From the NCBI GenBank assembly GCA_003971905.1, contig RSEE01000004.1, forward strand, positions 1-64,000: a stretch of 64,000 nucleotides of DNA, read 5' to 3'. Numbering within the stretch: position 1 is the first letter of the stretch; each line of letters opens with the position of its first letter. The notes under the pieces were generated by a model that was not told the origin of the DNA, searched no databases, and was given only the letters and a program-made list of their open reading frames with translations. A program made the translations under genes and the position numbers. The DNA comes from Moniliella sp. 'wahieum' (lineage: Eukaryota > Basidiomycota > Moniliellomycetes > Moniliellales > Moniliellaceae). Below are positions 1 to 10,453 of this stretch, one piece after another.

Positions 1-172
1 ATTGACAAAGATGGGAGGTGGGAAATATAGTCCTAACCTTTTATTGCAGGATCGCGGAGCCCAGTGTTTTGCGACGGTGATCGACTTCCCCCATGTCTCG
101 TGGTGTGCCCTTTCTGTTAGCGGATGTGTGATACTCTATCACGAGTCATCGAGTGTATCGGTCACGCCACTG
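1..172 (+). other. Possible partial exon at the left edge
   Basis: A good intron end (branch-like CTAAC at 33-37, pyrimidines, CAG ending at 49) is followed by an open frame up to a donor-like GTAAGC at 173. The frame between them encodes about 41 residues that I do not recognise. Splice signals of this quality occur by chance in fungal DNA, so this is only a hint that a gene enters from the left. No downstream exon is convincing. Confidence 0.2.
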
Positions 173-363
173 GTAAGCGGAAGCCATCTCGACTTTCCGC
201 CCATGCGCGTGCGCAGCATTAGCTGCGCGCGCCCCTCCTTCCCCTCTTTCCTCTTCTCCCTGTTGCATTGAAGATTGGACTAGCGTCAGGACCTTACAAG
301 AAGCTATCTCTGACTGTTCTCGTCTTTTTCGTGCACAGTTTACTTTGTTGCACTAGTGCTTGG

Positions 364-477
364 CCCATTGGAAGCTCGGAGCTTGCCCGGGTCCAACGAA
401 CGACAAGCTCTCAGGCCTTAAAGCTTAACCCATGGGAAGCTCGTAGTTATCTCGGCGTTAACGGACGACAGCTTTCC
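364..477. repeat. Imperfect direct duplication of about 49 bp
   Basis: The stretch 364-412 (starting cccattggaagctcgg) is repeated imperfectly at 429-477 (starting cccatgggaagctcg), offset 65 bases. Both copies end in a similar acgacaagctct / acgacagctttc block. It lies outside any recognised gene. Confidence 0.5.
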
Positions 478-999
478 GAGCGATCTCCGGTGACCGACTC
501 CTCGTCCTCACCCATCGACCGCTCCGCACGTACCTCTCGTGCCTTGCCCATTCTTACACTTTCAGACCCCCTAGTCGCTACGCCACTTGGTTAGCCACTT
601 GAAAAACTAGATACAAAATGGGAAACGCCCATGCACACTTTTACGTACGTCTCACGTGAACCGCCGGCGGCGCAGCCAGCCACTCCAGCCACCAGCGAGT
701 AACGATGATATTACTTTGGGTTCCAGCGTGGAATGGTGGACCGGGGGAGCGGTGGTTACGGTGGCGACGGGCAAACGGTGGCAACGCAGCACGAAGCTGC
801 CGCGAAAGCTGACCGGGCCGTAGGCCCCCGGTGGTCTCCTCGTTCCTATATAAACCCAGCGAAGAGGCTCCGCGGACTCCGAATTAAACTAGCAAGCAGT
901 AGCTTCCTCTTACCGTGTAGCTCTCTCGTTCTGGTTGCTACATATCCCCGCAACAAAAAAACGCCTCTCCTGCCCGCCTTTTCGATCGCCCAATACGCC

Positions 1000-2530
1000 A
1001 CACTGTCTTATACGCTTCAGGCATCATGCATCATGCATCATGCATTACACGCCATGCGTCAGCGCTTCAACGTCCAATGGCGGTTTGCCTAGCACGTGGC
1101 TCAGGACGCCGCACCACCAGCCACAGTGGCAGATGCTCCACCTTCGGCGAAGCTCGACGAAGAAACACTCAGACTGGGTACTGTTGATGACGTTGATGGC
1201 TTTGACCTTCGCTTTCGTAACTGCATTGCTACTGGCGCTCAGGCTGAGCTGTCAGGTAACATGCACAACAGGCAGGTAGCTTGGAGCTCGGGCCTTGACG
1301 TGGTGCATGATGCATGGTACTTGATGTACAATGCGTGATCCGTTTACGCGCTTACACATTATCAGCTTAGCGCTTACGGCGATAAACGGGTTAAACGTTA
1401 AACGGTGAACGTAAATGTAAACGTAAACGTTTGTTTTCCTAAGGCCTAAGCCTTAGGCCCCAGGGACATGGGACAGGGGATGTGCTTAGACATGTGACAG
1501 TGCGCTGACGCGCATGATCGTGATCATGCAGCACGATGCATAGGATGCATCGCACATTTTCACGGCACTGGGTTGGTTACTAGCTTGCTCGGTATCGAGT
1601 GAGGCCGATGCGGAGGATCGATGATGCAGGCGTCTGAGGGCATGATGTGCATGATGCATGATGTATATGCATGATGCATGATGCATGATGCATGATGCAG
1701 GAGTCGTGGGATGAAATTTGAAAGTCAAACAAAGCATGACTGTGGGAGGCTCTGAAGCTCCCGGTGACCGGTGACCTGAGGCCGCTGCAAGCTGCAAGCT
1801 GCGGCCTGCTGCAACTCAAAGATCTAAGACCTAAACGTCAACCAGACATCATTGCATCATGCATCATGCATCAGCTCTTCAGCGTTAGACGTTAGCGCGT
1901 TAGCGCGGCGTTAGCGCGGGTCAGCGTCAGCAGATAAACGCGTAACGCAGCCGCGGCGGTGGCGCAGTGCGGCCTGGCACTGTTCGAGAGCCACCTTGGG
2001 ACTGTCTGGATGCTGTTACACGTTACGCGTTACGAGTTGACGACTTGGGCCGCCGGTAAAACGTAAACCGGTGATCAGTGGCCGGTGACCGGTGACCGGT
2101 GAGATATGAGAATCTGGGACCGTGGCTCAAGCTTCAAGCTCAAGCCCAGGCCTCAGGCTCAGGGTGAGCTTCAAGCTTTACGCTTCACTCCTTCTGGTTC
2201 TCCCTGTTCTCCCCGATCCGGGGCTACCGGCCGGCTACCTCTGCGGATCAAAATGATGGTTGCGGCCGAAGCCGAATAGTGACTAGTGATGATCACTAGT
2301 CGACAGAATGGGTGTTCGGTGGTTGGCGACCGGTCGCGGCCATCAATCACCGGCACCGGTGGGGGTCCGCAGTCACCTAGTCACCGGTCACCTAGTCACG
2401 GGTCACTAGGTCACTATCATGAGGCATTCACCGGTCACCGGTCACCATGCATCATGCATCCTGAAAACTTCCTCTGTTGTTCAACGTTCATGACGTGTGA
2501 CGTTCATGGATGCAAGCGCTAGCATGCCCC
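1000..2530. repeat. Gene-poor block of palindrome-cored short tandem repeats
   Basis: No protein gene is supported here. The block holds several short arrays: ATGCATC-type repeats at 1021-1044, 1641-1700, 1853-1873 and 2446-2460; ACCGGTG-type at about 2066-2100; GGTCACC-type at about 2370-2446; an AAACGT-like array near 1384-1432; and TTAGCGCG-like units near 1880-1920. Most cores are self-complementary. A TATA-like TATATAAA lies at about 848 with no recognisable gene after it. Confidence 0.7.
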
Positions 2531-2598
2531 CCTCCAGCCTCAACATTCAATATTCAACACACGACATCTCTTCCCATCCTCTTGGGGCACATGCGAGG

Positions 2599-2606
2599 TA
2601 TAAATA
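2599..2606 (+). promoter_or_regulatory. TATA box of the alcohol dehydrogenase gene
   Basis: TATAAATA sits inside the near-palindrome ggtataaatacc, 170 bases before the start codon at 2776. The distance fits a short leader plus the 84-base leader intron described with the gene. Confidence 0.6.
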
Positions 2607-2775
2607 CCACGCAGGCGACACGACCATCGCCTCTTCGTCCACCCCCACCCCAACAAGCCCCTCCACATCTTTGTGTTTCTCCATCAGTACGTTGTTGATC
2701 CGATTCCATTTCAACAACGGGCCATCTTGATGGTATTGTAGGGCGTGACTGACCTATTATCCCCCCACAGCCATC

Positions 2776-3813
2776 ATGCCCACCACTGTCAAGGTCTACC
2801 AGGTCAACGATGCCACCGGCCCTCTTGTCCCTGGCACCATCGAACGCCGCGACTTGCGTGAGAACGATGTGGCGATTGACATCACTGCTTCCGGTTTCTG
2901 CATGTCCGACCTCCACACTGCCCGTGGCGACTGGGGCCCCATCCAATACCCTGTCATTGTTGGCCACGAGATTGTGGGCCGCGTGACCGAATCGCGCGAC
3001 CCTCGGTACAAGAAGGGGGACTACGTCGGCGTTGGCTGCATGGTTGACTCGTGCAAGCACTGCGAGCAGTGCAACCACTCCGAGGAACAGTTCTGCCACG
3101 AGGGTGCGACCATGACGTACAACAGCAAGGACCGTGTTGACGGCTCCCGCACTGCTGGTGGCTACTCGCAGAGCATTGTCGTTCGTGGCGACTTTGTTCT
3201 GAAGGTGCCTGAGAACCTTGACGCCTTTGGCGCTGCCCCTCTCCTGTGCGCTGGCATTACCACCTACTCTCCGTTGGCCCGCTTTGGGGCTGGCCCGGGT
3301 AAGAAGGTCCTCGTTGCCGGTCTTGGCGGTCTGGGCCACATGGCCATCAAGATTGCCCACGCCATGGGTGCCGAGGTCACTGTCTCGTCTCGCTCTGAGT
3401 CCAAGGGCAAGGAGGCCAAGTCCCTCGGTGCCGACAACCTGCTCATCATCACTGATCCCGAGCAGATGAAGGCGGCAGCTGGCACGTTCGACATCATCAT
3501 TGACACTATCTCTGTCGACCACAACCTGGCTGACTACGTGGCCCTCCTCAAGCCTCACGGCACCATGGCCCTTGCCGGCCACTTGGGCCCCACCAACTTC
3601 AACACTGCTGGCCTCGTGATGGGGAACAAGATGCTGGCTGGTTCGCTCATTGGCGGTATCAAGGAGACCCAGGAGATGCTTGACTTCTGCGGCAAGCACA
3701 ACATCACTGCCACCGTCGAGAAGGTGAGCTACAAGGACATCAACCACGTCTGGGAGCGCCTCGAGAACAGCGACGTCAAGTACCGCTTCGTCTTTGACCC
3801 TGCCACCCTTTAA
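2776..3813 (+). CDS. Zinc-dependent alcohol dehydrogenase, cinnamyl/ADH6-7 type
   Basis: A 345-residue medium-chain dehydrogenase in one exon, of usual length. It should reversibly oxidise alcohols or reduce aldehydes in the cytosol. Catalytic zinc ligands are visible as C42, H64-E65 and C158. The structural zinc site is C93, C96, C99 and C107. The Rossmann motif GLGGLG lies at 182-187 and is followed by SSRSESK (204-210), whose Ser/Arg residues suggest NADP(H) over NAD(H). The leader carries a likely intron at 2687-2770 (GTACGT donor, CTGAC branch, CACAG acceptor), ending five bases before the ATG. The frame is intact and codon use is strongly GC-biased, as in a well-expressed gene. A 427-residue antisense frame over this gene is a shadow. 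The exact substrate cannot be told from sequence. Confidence 0.93.
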   Translation: MPTTVKVYQVNDATGPLVPGTIERRDLRENDVAIDITASGFCMSDLHTARGDWGPIQYPVIVGHEIVGRVTESRDPRYKKGDYVGVGCMVDSCKHCEQCNHSEEQFCHEGATMTYNSKDRVDGSRTAGGYSQSIVVRGDFVLKVPENLDAFGAAPLLCAGITTYSPLARFGAGPGKKVLVAGLGGLGHMAIKIAHAMGAEVTVSSRSESKGKEAKSLGADNLLIITDPEQMKAAAGTFDIIIDTISVDHNLADYVALLKPHGTMALAGHLGPTNFNTAGLVMGNKMLAGSLIGGIKETQEMLDFCGKHNITATVEKVSYKDINHVWERLENSDVKYRFVFDPATL

Positions 3814-4479
3814 ACTGCTTGCTATCTCCACACACATGCCCCTTTAGTAACTAAATTATGTCCATTGGAGCGAAGCTGTGCACTGGCGAGGTTTCCACAC
3901 CCTTTTGTCTTGATTGGCGTGACAACATAGCCCATTCCAACCTCTGTAGTCTGGTGGAAGCACTGCTGTAATAAGTACAACTAGAGGTAAAAAGGTATGT
4001 TGACCATCTTCACGAGCTCTTCGAGGCTTGGCATCGATAAGATCTTCGCGCTTCTGGCGGCAAAACAGTTTGGCGGCGGCAATTTAATGTTGAACGTTCG
4101 AATTCTATGCCTCGTCGAAACATTTGATTCGTAACGGGAAGATCGCCAGCGCTGCAGGACCGACGGTGGTCAACGTTTCAATCCTGAATAGGGAGTTGAG
4201 CCTCACACATGTGTGCCTGAAGCCTGAAAAAGCCTGGTGCATGACACGCCAGCCACACTAACCCATTGCCACGCGGTGCCTCTCGGAGCAAACCAGGGCG
4301 TCATCGGGGCAGCGGCTAGAGAGGCTCACTGCTCCTTGGCACCCCACCATCTCTGCCGTCGCTGGTCGCTGCAGCCCTTCGGCTGTGCCTTTGCTGCTGT
4401 GCACGTCCGTTTGTGCCGCACGTTTGCTCGTCGTTGTGAGGCCGCACTCTTACCATCTTGGTCCCGCTAGCGTTTGCCG
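3814..4479. other. Intergenic, ADH to GDPase
   Basis: About 670 bases without a credible gene. A short period-7 run of agcctga-like units occurs at about 4214-4232. Nothing else is recognised. Confidence 0.6.
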
Positions 4480-6255
4480 ATGGGGGTCAAAGAAAGGCAG
4501 GAGAGCATGGAGCTCGAGACGGTCGATGACCGGCAACCCTTTTTGCCCGTCTCCTCAGCCGGCGGTCCAGGTCGTGTGCCGAGCCCCCTTGCGAGCCAGA
4601 GTGGCCACACGAGCAACCCATCGCTCCCGTCCTCGTGTACCCAACGTGGTCTCCGTGCTGCCTTTACGCCCAGGAGAATTCTCTTTCTCATCGGGGCTTT
4701 CCTTCTCGTGTCCATCTGGGCACTCGCGAGGTCGGGTAGCCAGGTGGGCCAGGCAGTGTCTTCGGTTGGGGGTACGGTGGGTGGATGGTCGGGATGGTCA
4801 AACAGCCATCCGCTGAGCCATGTGCGCCAACGACCCAGCCTTGCTTCCAACCCTCTCGAAACCAGCGCATGTCCCGGGTCGGACGCGGTACGGTACGGGC
4901 TGGTGATTGATGCCGGCAGCCAAGGAAGTCGCATTCATGTGTACAAGTTCAACACGTGCTCTCAGACCCGGGGGCAGGCGGGAGCGATGCCCGAATTGGA
5001 GGACGAATTATTCAAAGCAAAAAAGGGTGGGCTGAGCAAGTACGCTGGCCGGCCGATCGAGGCAGCCGAGAGCCTGCATGAGCTGATGGATGCGGCGTTG
5101 GATCGGGTTCCTGTGTCCCTGCACAAGTGCACGCCTGTGGCGGTGAAAGCTACCGCGGGTCTGCGTTTGACGGGAGAGAAGGAGGCCAAGGACATTCTTG
5201 ATGCAGTGCGGCAAATGTTGTCGACACGGTACCCATTCCCATTGGCCGATGCACCAGGGCACAATGCTGTGGAGATTATGGACGGGGCTGAGGAGGCAGT
5301 GTATGCCTGGATTACAGTCAACTACCTCCTGGGTCGCATTGGGGGTCCGCATACTTCTGCCCCAACCGCTGCTGTGCTGGATTTGGGTGGAGCCAGCACA
5401 CAGATTGTTTTTGAGCCACGCACACTCGGGTCGGGTCCTGAAGTAGCAGCCATGCGCCCTGGAGCGCATGTCTACGAGTTGCCCAACTTGGCAGGCAAAG
5501 CTCATGTCCTGTACCAAAACTCGTACCTGGGATACGGCCTGATGCAAGCGCGCCAGGCGACTCACGCCCTTTCTGCCTTCCTTCATGGTCTGGCCCAGGC
5601 CCGCAACCCGCACCGTCCCAGTACCGAGGGAGTGGCCCCTCATCATTGTCTCACGCGCAACCAAGTAAAGAGCGTGAACGTCACTCTTCTCCCCTCTGCG
5701 ACTGTCGCCTCTGGCCCGCCGTCGACCAATGTGCGCCGCGCAACCCTGGCCCCGCATGTCTTCCAAGGCACAGCGATTGGGCCCGAAGCGTGTGCGGCGG
5801 TGATGGAGACTGTCCTGGACAAGCACGCCCCTTGCGACACGGGTCCCTGTGCATTTGCTGGGGTGTACCAACCTAGTTTGGTCAAGAGCTTGCCAGAGGG
5901 CGCCCCAGTTGTGGCGCTTTCCTACTTTTATGATCGACTTGCCCCCCTTGGGCTGACGCCTACATTCACCGTCAAACAACTTGGAGCGCTGGTGGCGGAC
6001 GTGTGCAAGGATCCACTGTCATGGCCGGCACGCTGGCCAGTAGAAAAGTACCCTGATGCACTTAAGGAGCTGTATGACCGGCCGGAATCGTGTTTAGACA
6101 CGACATACCTCCACACCTTACTCAAGTACGGCTATGAGCTGTCGGACAAGCATATGGTTGTAACTGACAAGAAAATTGCGGGCACCGAGCTTGGCTGGGC
6201 GCTGGGCGCCCAGCTGGCCATCCTCGAGCGGACTGACATCCAGTGCCGGGTGTGA
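4480..6255 (+). CDS. GDA1: Golgi guanosine/nucleoside diphosphatase (GDA1/CD39 family)
   Basis: A 591-residue type II membrane protein that hydrolyses GDP to GMP in the Golgi lumen, so that GMP can be exchanged for incoming GDP-mannose during glycosylation. One transmembrane anchor is at about residues 67-84, after a short cytosolic tail. The apyrase-conserved regions follow in order: VIDAGSQGSRIHVYKF (142-157), KATAGLRL, EEAVYAWITVNYLLG and AVLDLGGASTQIVFE. The C-terminal GTELGWALGAQ block is typical of the family. The start is the ATG at 4480; a second in-frame ATG at 4507 is also possible. It is a single exon with an intact frame. In yeast this is GDA1; YND1-type apyrases have a different topology and fit less well. 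Confidence 0.93.
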   Translation: MGVKERQESMELETVDDRQPFLPVSSAGGPGRVPSPLASQSGHTSNPSLPSSCTQRGLRAAFTPRRILFLIGAFLLVSIWALARSGSQVGQAVSSVGGTVGGWSGWSNSHPLSHVRQRPSLASNPLETSACPGSDAVRYGLVIDAGSQGSRIHVYKFNTCSQTRGQAGAMPELEDELFKAKKGGLSKYAGRPIEAAESLHELMDAALDRVPVSLHKCTPVAVKATAGLRLTGEKEAKDILDAVRQMLSTRYPFPLADAPGHNAVEIMDGAEEAVYAWITVNYLLGRIGGPHTSAPTAAVLDLGGASTQIVFEPRTLGSGPEVAAMRPGAHVYELPNLAGKAHVLYQNSYLGYGLMQARQATHALSAFLHGLAQARNPHRPSTEGVAPHHCLTRNQVKSVNVTLLPSATVASGPPSTNVRRATLAPHVFQGTAIGPEACAAVMETVLDKHAPCDTGPCAFAGVYQPSLVKSLPEGAPVVALSYFYDRLAPLGLTPTFTVKQLGALVADVCKDPLSWPARWPVEKYPDALKELYDRPESCLDTTYLHTLLKYGYELSDKHMVVTDKKIAGTELGWALGAQLAILERTDIQCRV

Positions 6256-6791
6256 GTACTTAGTATAGTTGCAATGCATGACGTGCAGAGATCATTGCCG
6301 AGTAGAAATGCTGCGCAACGGCGGTGTGCTTTGCGTGGATGCGCTCTTATCGCATCCGTGGTGGCTATTCAGTTATGCCACACTAATGCCAGCCGGGGCG
6401 GGGGAGTTGATTTTGGGGAAGGATCTAACACTGTCCCTTCTGCTTCTGGGGGAGGGGAGGGTTTACGTTGACGTGTTGGTACGTTGGGGGGATTGAGGTG
6501 CCTGGTATGGTGCATCTGATGGGTTACACTATTGAACTCAGTCAGTACATGGACCGACGTCACTTTTGCTGGTCCACAATCGAAGCGACTTGCTACCAAA
6601 CCCGTGCGATCCTCGAAGCTACGGCTTTGGACAGTCGCATTCGCCTGAAGTCGCCGGTGGTGGATGGAGGCATGACTAACAGTGACGAGACAATAATGCA
6701 GATCAGCAGGAACTAACAGGACCCAACCGCCGAGCAAATCAAGATTAAAGGCTACAAAGACAGTGAGCCAACAATCGATTCGAGTCCAAGG
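6256..6791. other. Intergenic between convergent genes
   Basis: About 535 bases between the 3' ends of the GDPase gene (+) and the RAD17 gene (-). No gene, RNA or notable repeat was recognised. Confidence 0.6.
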
Positions 6792-9700
6792 CTACAAATG
6801 GTCCAGGGTGAGTGCGACCGCCTCCCACCCTTCGTCCTCAAACTCATCATCATCGTCGATGTCCATCGACCCACCAGGTGCACGTCCATCCGCATCCTCA
6901 ATGGCGTCGTCGGATAGTTCACCGAGCTCATCAAGAAGCTGCTCTGGCGAACCGTCGAGTGCATTGTTCCGATGTAACGCCGCAACTGGTGTATCCGTCT
7001 CATCCGCTCCCCCTCCCCCGCCCCCATCGTCGGCAACGAGTGCCTCAGTATCCGACCCAGCCTCAGCCTTTGCTTCTGGCACGGCGGTCAACTTGCGCAA
7101 TACGGCGGTACGGGACATTGTCACTAACAATTCAAACGGTCAGCATCTCACTCAGGGCAAAGATATTACAGCATCAGGTACACTCACAAGGCACCTTTGA
7201 GAGCCGGCCGAGCAGCGGCCAGGAGAAAGGATCCGAGGCATAAATGGGCGCCGTGGGGATGGTGGAAATTGGTCGTAAGGCATCACGCAACTCGGCATGG
7301 GCCGCCTGAGCCGCACGTCGGGCTGCATACCACTCGGGCTTGCGCACCTTGGGAGGTGGCGGGGCATCGTGCGGCCTTTTGGTCCAGCGCGAGGGGCGTG
7401 AGGGCTCAGCGGTGCTGGACTCGGTTAGGCGGCCGTCGGAGCCAATGACGAGGTACGGAGGCATGTGCGTCGTGACACCCCGAACAGCCGTATGGAATTC
7501 GTATTCTTCGGCTACGCTTGATACCCCTGATCCGAATGCCAAAGACGACGGGTTGAGACTCTTGCCGCCCCCGATGAGGATGGCATCCCCCGGTCCACTC
7601 CCGCCGGAAGGAGAGCCAAAATATGCATCGGCCAAGCTAAGAGCATCGGCTATCCTCGAGCTAGCCAGCAACCCAGTTGCCTTGCGCACCAGAGGCGCAG
7701 ACGCGAGCGGAATAGCCGAAGAAGACGGTTCAGATAGCTCCTCTGGTTGTGTTGCATCCGAATCAAAATCTGACTCGTCGGGATCGGGAGCGGGTACAGA
7801 CAGCTTGTCGAAATATGGGTCGTCAAACTCGGGGGGGACGGGGAGACCACGGCCTCGGGCGTAGGAGAGCATCTGCTCATGTGCTGAGGTGAATCGCGGG
7901 GCGTTGTCAAGCAAAAAAAGAGATAAATCAGCGGGGCTGACGGTAAGAGCTCCCCAGAGTTTAAGGGGATCCGTCTGGCTGCTGCATGAGTTTGGGCCAG
8001 GCGGGCCGACGGGCGCGCGTGCCAGAAGGACACTTAGATGCCAGTCGTTGCGTTGAGCTCGTTGTGGCCAACAGGGCCTGCTGGGCCCGTAGAACCCCGT
8101 CCAATAATTTGTCTCGACCATGGGTACTGCTCTGCTCGCCCACTTGGGATGACTGAGGTAGACTGCGGGGTCGGTCCCAGGGAAGAGCGGGCTCTTGCTT
8201 GTTATAAAGGACTTTTCCGACCAAGTGCCACAGATCCAGTCCCGCCCCCGCGCTGCCACCTTCTCCACCACGGGTCCCATTTCCTGCTCTGCTTTTGCCC
8301 TGGCCTCCGTTTCCTCCAACCGTGCGAGTGCTTTCGTACCTGCCCTAGGACGTTTCTTCCCTGGCATCCCTCCCGTCGCTGGGGGATGCTGTGGCGGGCA
8401 CCCAGATCGGTCTTGGGTCATGGTCCGTAATGTTTCTTGGAGGGCGATACTGGCACCTCGCAAATCCCCCGTCAGGGATGACCGAGCCAAGGCATCAGCA
8501 GCAGCGTAGCCCATCACCCGAGTGAATCCGGCATGCGCCTCGGCTCTGGCCAAGGTGGGCCCTTCCAGTGGAGCGTCAATAGCTGTTGGTCCAGCCTTGG
8601 AGGCACAAAAGCTCAAAGCACAATCGACTGTCCGGCGGAGTGCCTGTTTGAGCATTGTCATACTGGCTGGGTTGAGTTCAACATCAGCATAGCCTGCCTG
8701 CAGCCGTACATCGCCCAAGAGTGTGCGTGCATCCCATACGTTGGCCAGTCGATCAGACCAACCTAAACCAGCGCCGGCATGCGATGCAGCGGCGGCTTCG
8801 CCCTCTCCATCCTCTGGCGATGCTCCGAGTTGCGGTGCAGATTCAGAGAGAAGCAATACGAGCGGTACAGGGGCAGCCAGAGTGTCAGGCTGGCTTAGAA
8901 AAGCAAGCAAAGCAGCTTGAAACGCATCCCGGGTTGGTTTGTGATACAGGTTGGGTAGGTCTTCGACAATAATTAACTTATGCCGATGACCCGATTCGGC
9001 TTCGGTTCCCGTCCCCGTTCCGTCCAAGGGAGGGAGAGCGGGCATGGCCAGGCGGGGCAACATTCCGTGAGGCGTGGACTGGGTTCGGCGCCAGGGGCTA
9101 CGTGGCCCTAAGGCTTTTGCTTGGTTGCTGGAGGCCGAAGGTTCGTGATCCTCTAGCAGTGTAGAGTTGACTCAAGGGAAGCCGCGTGGCAGATGGGCTC
9201 AGCGAGATGGCACGGTGCGGGCCCGAAGAAGAAACCGATGATGGAGGCGATCGAGGTGGTGCACGGGTGCGACCGGAAGATGAGGTAGAGCTGGAAGGGA
9301 GGCAGGGAGCGGGCATTTTGCTCGTCTCCTTCTCGGGGGGCGCAAAGGCCAAGGTTCGACCGCTTCCCGCTTCGTGGAGAAAGGCGCCGAAAGCAGTTGA
9401 TACAGATGTTAACTCACCGCCATCCCACATGCCCCGCGATGCCGAGGGAAGCGTATGTGCATTAAATGGCACGGCCTCGAACCCCCAATTGGGATCCCCT
9501 GGGATGGGTTTAGGGTATGAAAGGGGCTTGGAGGATCTTCCTGTCCCGGTGTAGCTGCGGGCACCAAAAATGATGGCGTCGGAAGTGACGCGAAAATCGG
9601 CCTCTCTACTAAGTGCTTCAACGAGGGCGCTCTTGCCCGATCCTGTGGGCCCGCGAATGCAGAGAAGACGACGCAGACGACGGAGGCTCGGGGGGCCTAG

Positions 9701-10453
9701 CAGCGCCTCTCGCATCCAGCCATGAACTGCACCTACCTTGGCTGGGTGAACCGCCAATTCAGACAGTGTCATGGGGGCAAAAGCAGTAGCCCATGGGAAC
9801 GCAAAGAGGGACTGTTGGATGGAATCATGTATGACCACAGGGAGGCACGAGTGAGGCGGCGCGGGTGGCGTGGCGGTGCTTCGGCTCGAACAATGACTGA
9901 TGCGCGACTGGGATGGGGCGGAGGGAGGGAGTAGCTCTTCCGAAGCTGATGAATCCGAGTCGATGGCTTCGTGATCGGAATCGGATAGGACAATCGTCTT
10001 GGGACGCAGTCGTCGTGAGGTGCCCGCTTTTGAGTGGTGCGGAAATCGCAGAGAGTTCTTCGGAAGTGGCCGACTGGGTGATGCAGACAGATGTACGGGT
10101 TCTGTATCACTGCTGATGCTGAGGTGCGGAGAGGGGGAGCGGGAGGGCGAGGTACGCTGTGAAGCTCCGCGTTGCCTAGACGCAGGGCGGGAAGAGCGGG
10201 AAGAACGGAGAGAGGGGGCAGGATGTGGAGAGACGACAGGGCGGGTGGAGCGACGTGGACGAGCGCTGCTTCCAACGGGGGCAAAGGTCAATCGCGCACC
10301 CAGGTTGGCCGAATGCGCGGACTGAGATGTCGGCATTGGTGTGGGCGCGGAGCTAGCGTCGGTGGTGCGCAAGCGGTGTCTCTTGCGGGCTGCGGCAGCA
10401 GGCGGCTCGGGCGAGTCAACGCTCGACGAGCGTTTGGACTTTGCTATCGCCAT
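6792..10453 (-). CDS. RAD17: Checkpoint clamp loader RAD17/RAD24
   Basis: Loads the 9-1-1 clamp on damaged DNA with RFC2-5. The N-terminal 200 residues are basic and disordered. Next come LAVHPAKVGAVHGWM and the Walker A motif GPTGSGKSAL (near 9640), then FGAFLHEAGSGRTLAF, matching the helix before Walker B in RAD17. Walker B is IIVEDLPN (near 8970). A C-terminal block with LRPISTIPTAPIYASDPFSW follows and ends in an acidic tail. A clear phase-1 intron lies at 7124-7187 (GTGAGT donor, TGCTGAC branch, TTAG acceptor). Between Walker A and B the frame changes within about 9060-9420; one or more introns or an indel are needed there and I could not fix the borders. The start is the ATG at 10453; upstream frame only opens at non-ATG codons. 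The protein would be over 1,100 residues, larger than yeast or human RAD17. Confidence 0.85.

Noticed and set aside
700-960. Possible solo LTR (TATA box, TG...CA-like ends)
   Set aside because: No second copy, no clear target-site duplication and no internal element parts in the window; the resemblance is only in layout.
1021-1700. CRISPR-like or telomeric array
   Set aside because: Units are 7 bases without spacers and do not resemble TTAGGG; these are microsatellites in a eukaryotic genome.
2554-3837. 427-codon open frame antisense to the alcohol dehydrogenase
   Set aside because: It lies wholly opposite a well-conserved gene, has no recognisable domain and is explained by GC-rich codon bias.
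9186-9554. Plus-strand 122-codon frame inside RAD17
   Set aside because: It lies opposite the RAD17 ATPase region, has no domain and no splicing signals of its own.
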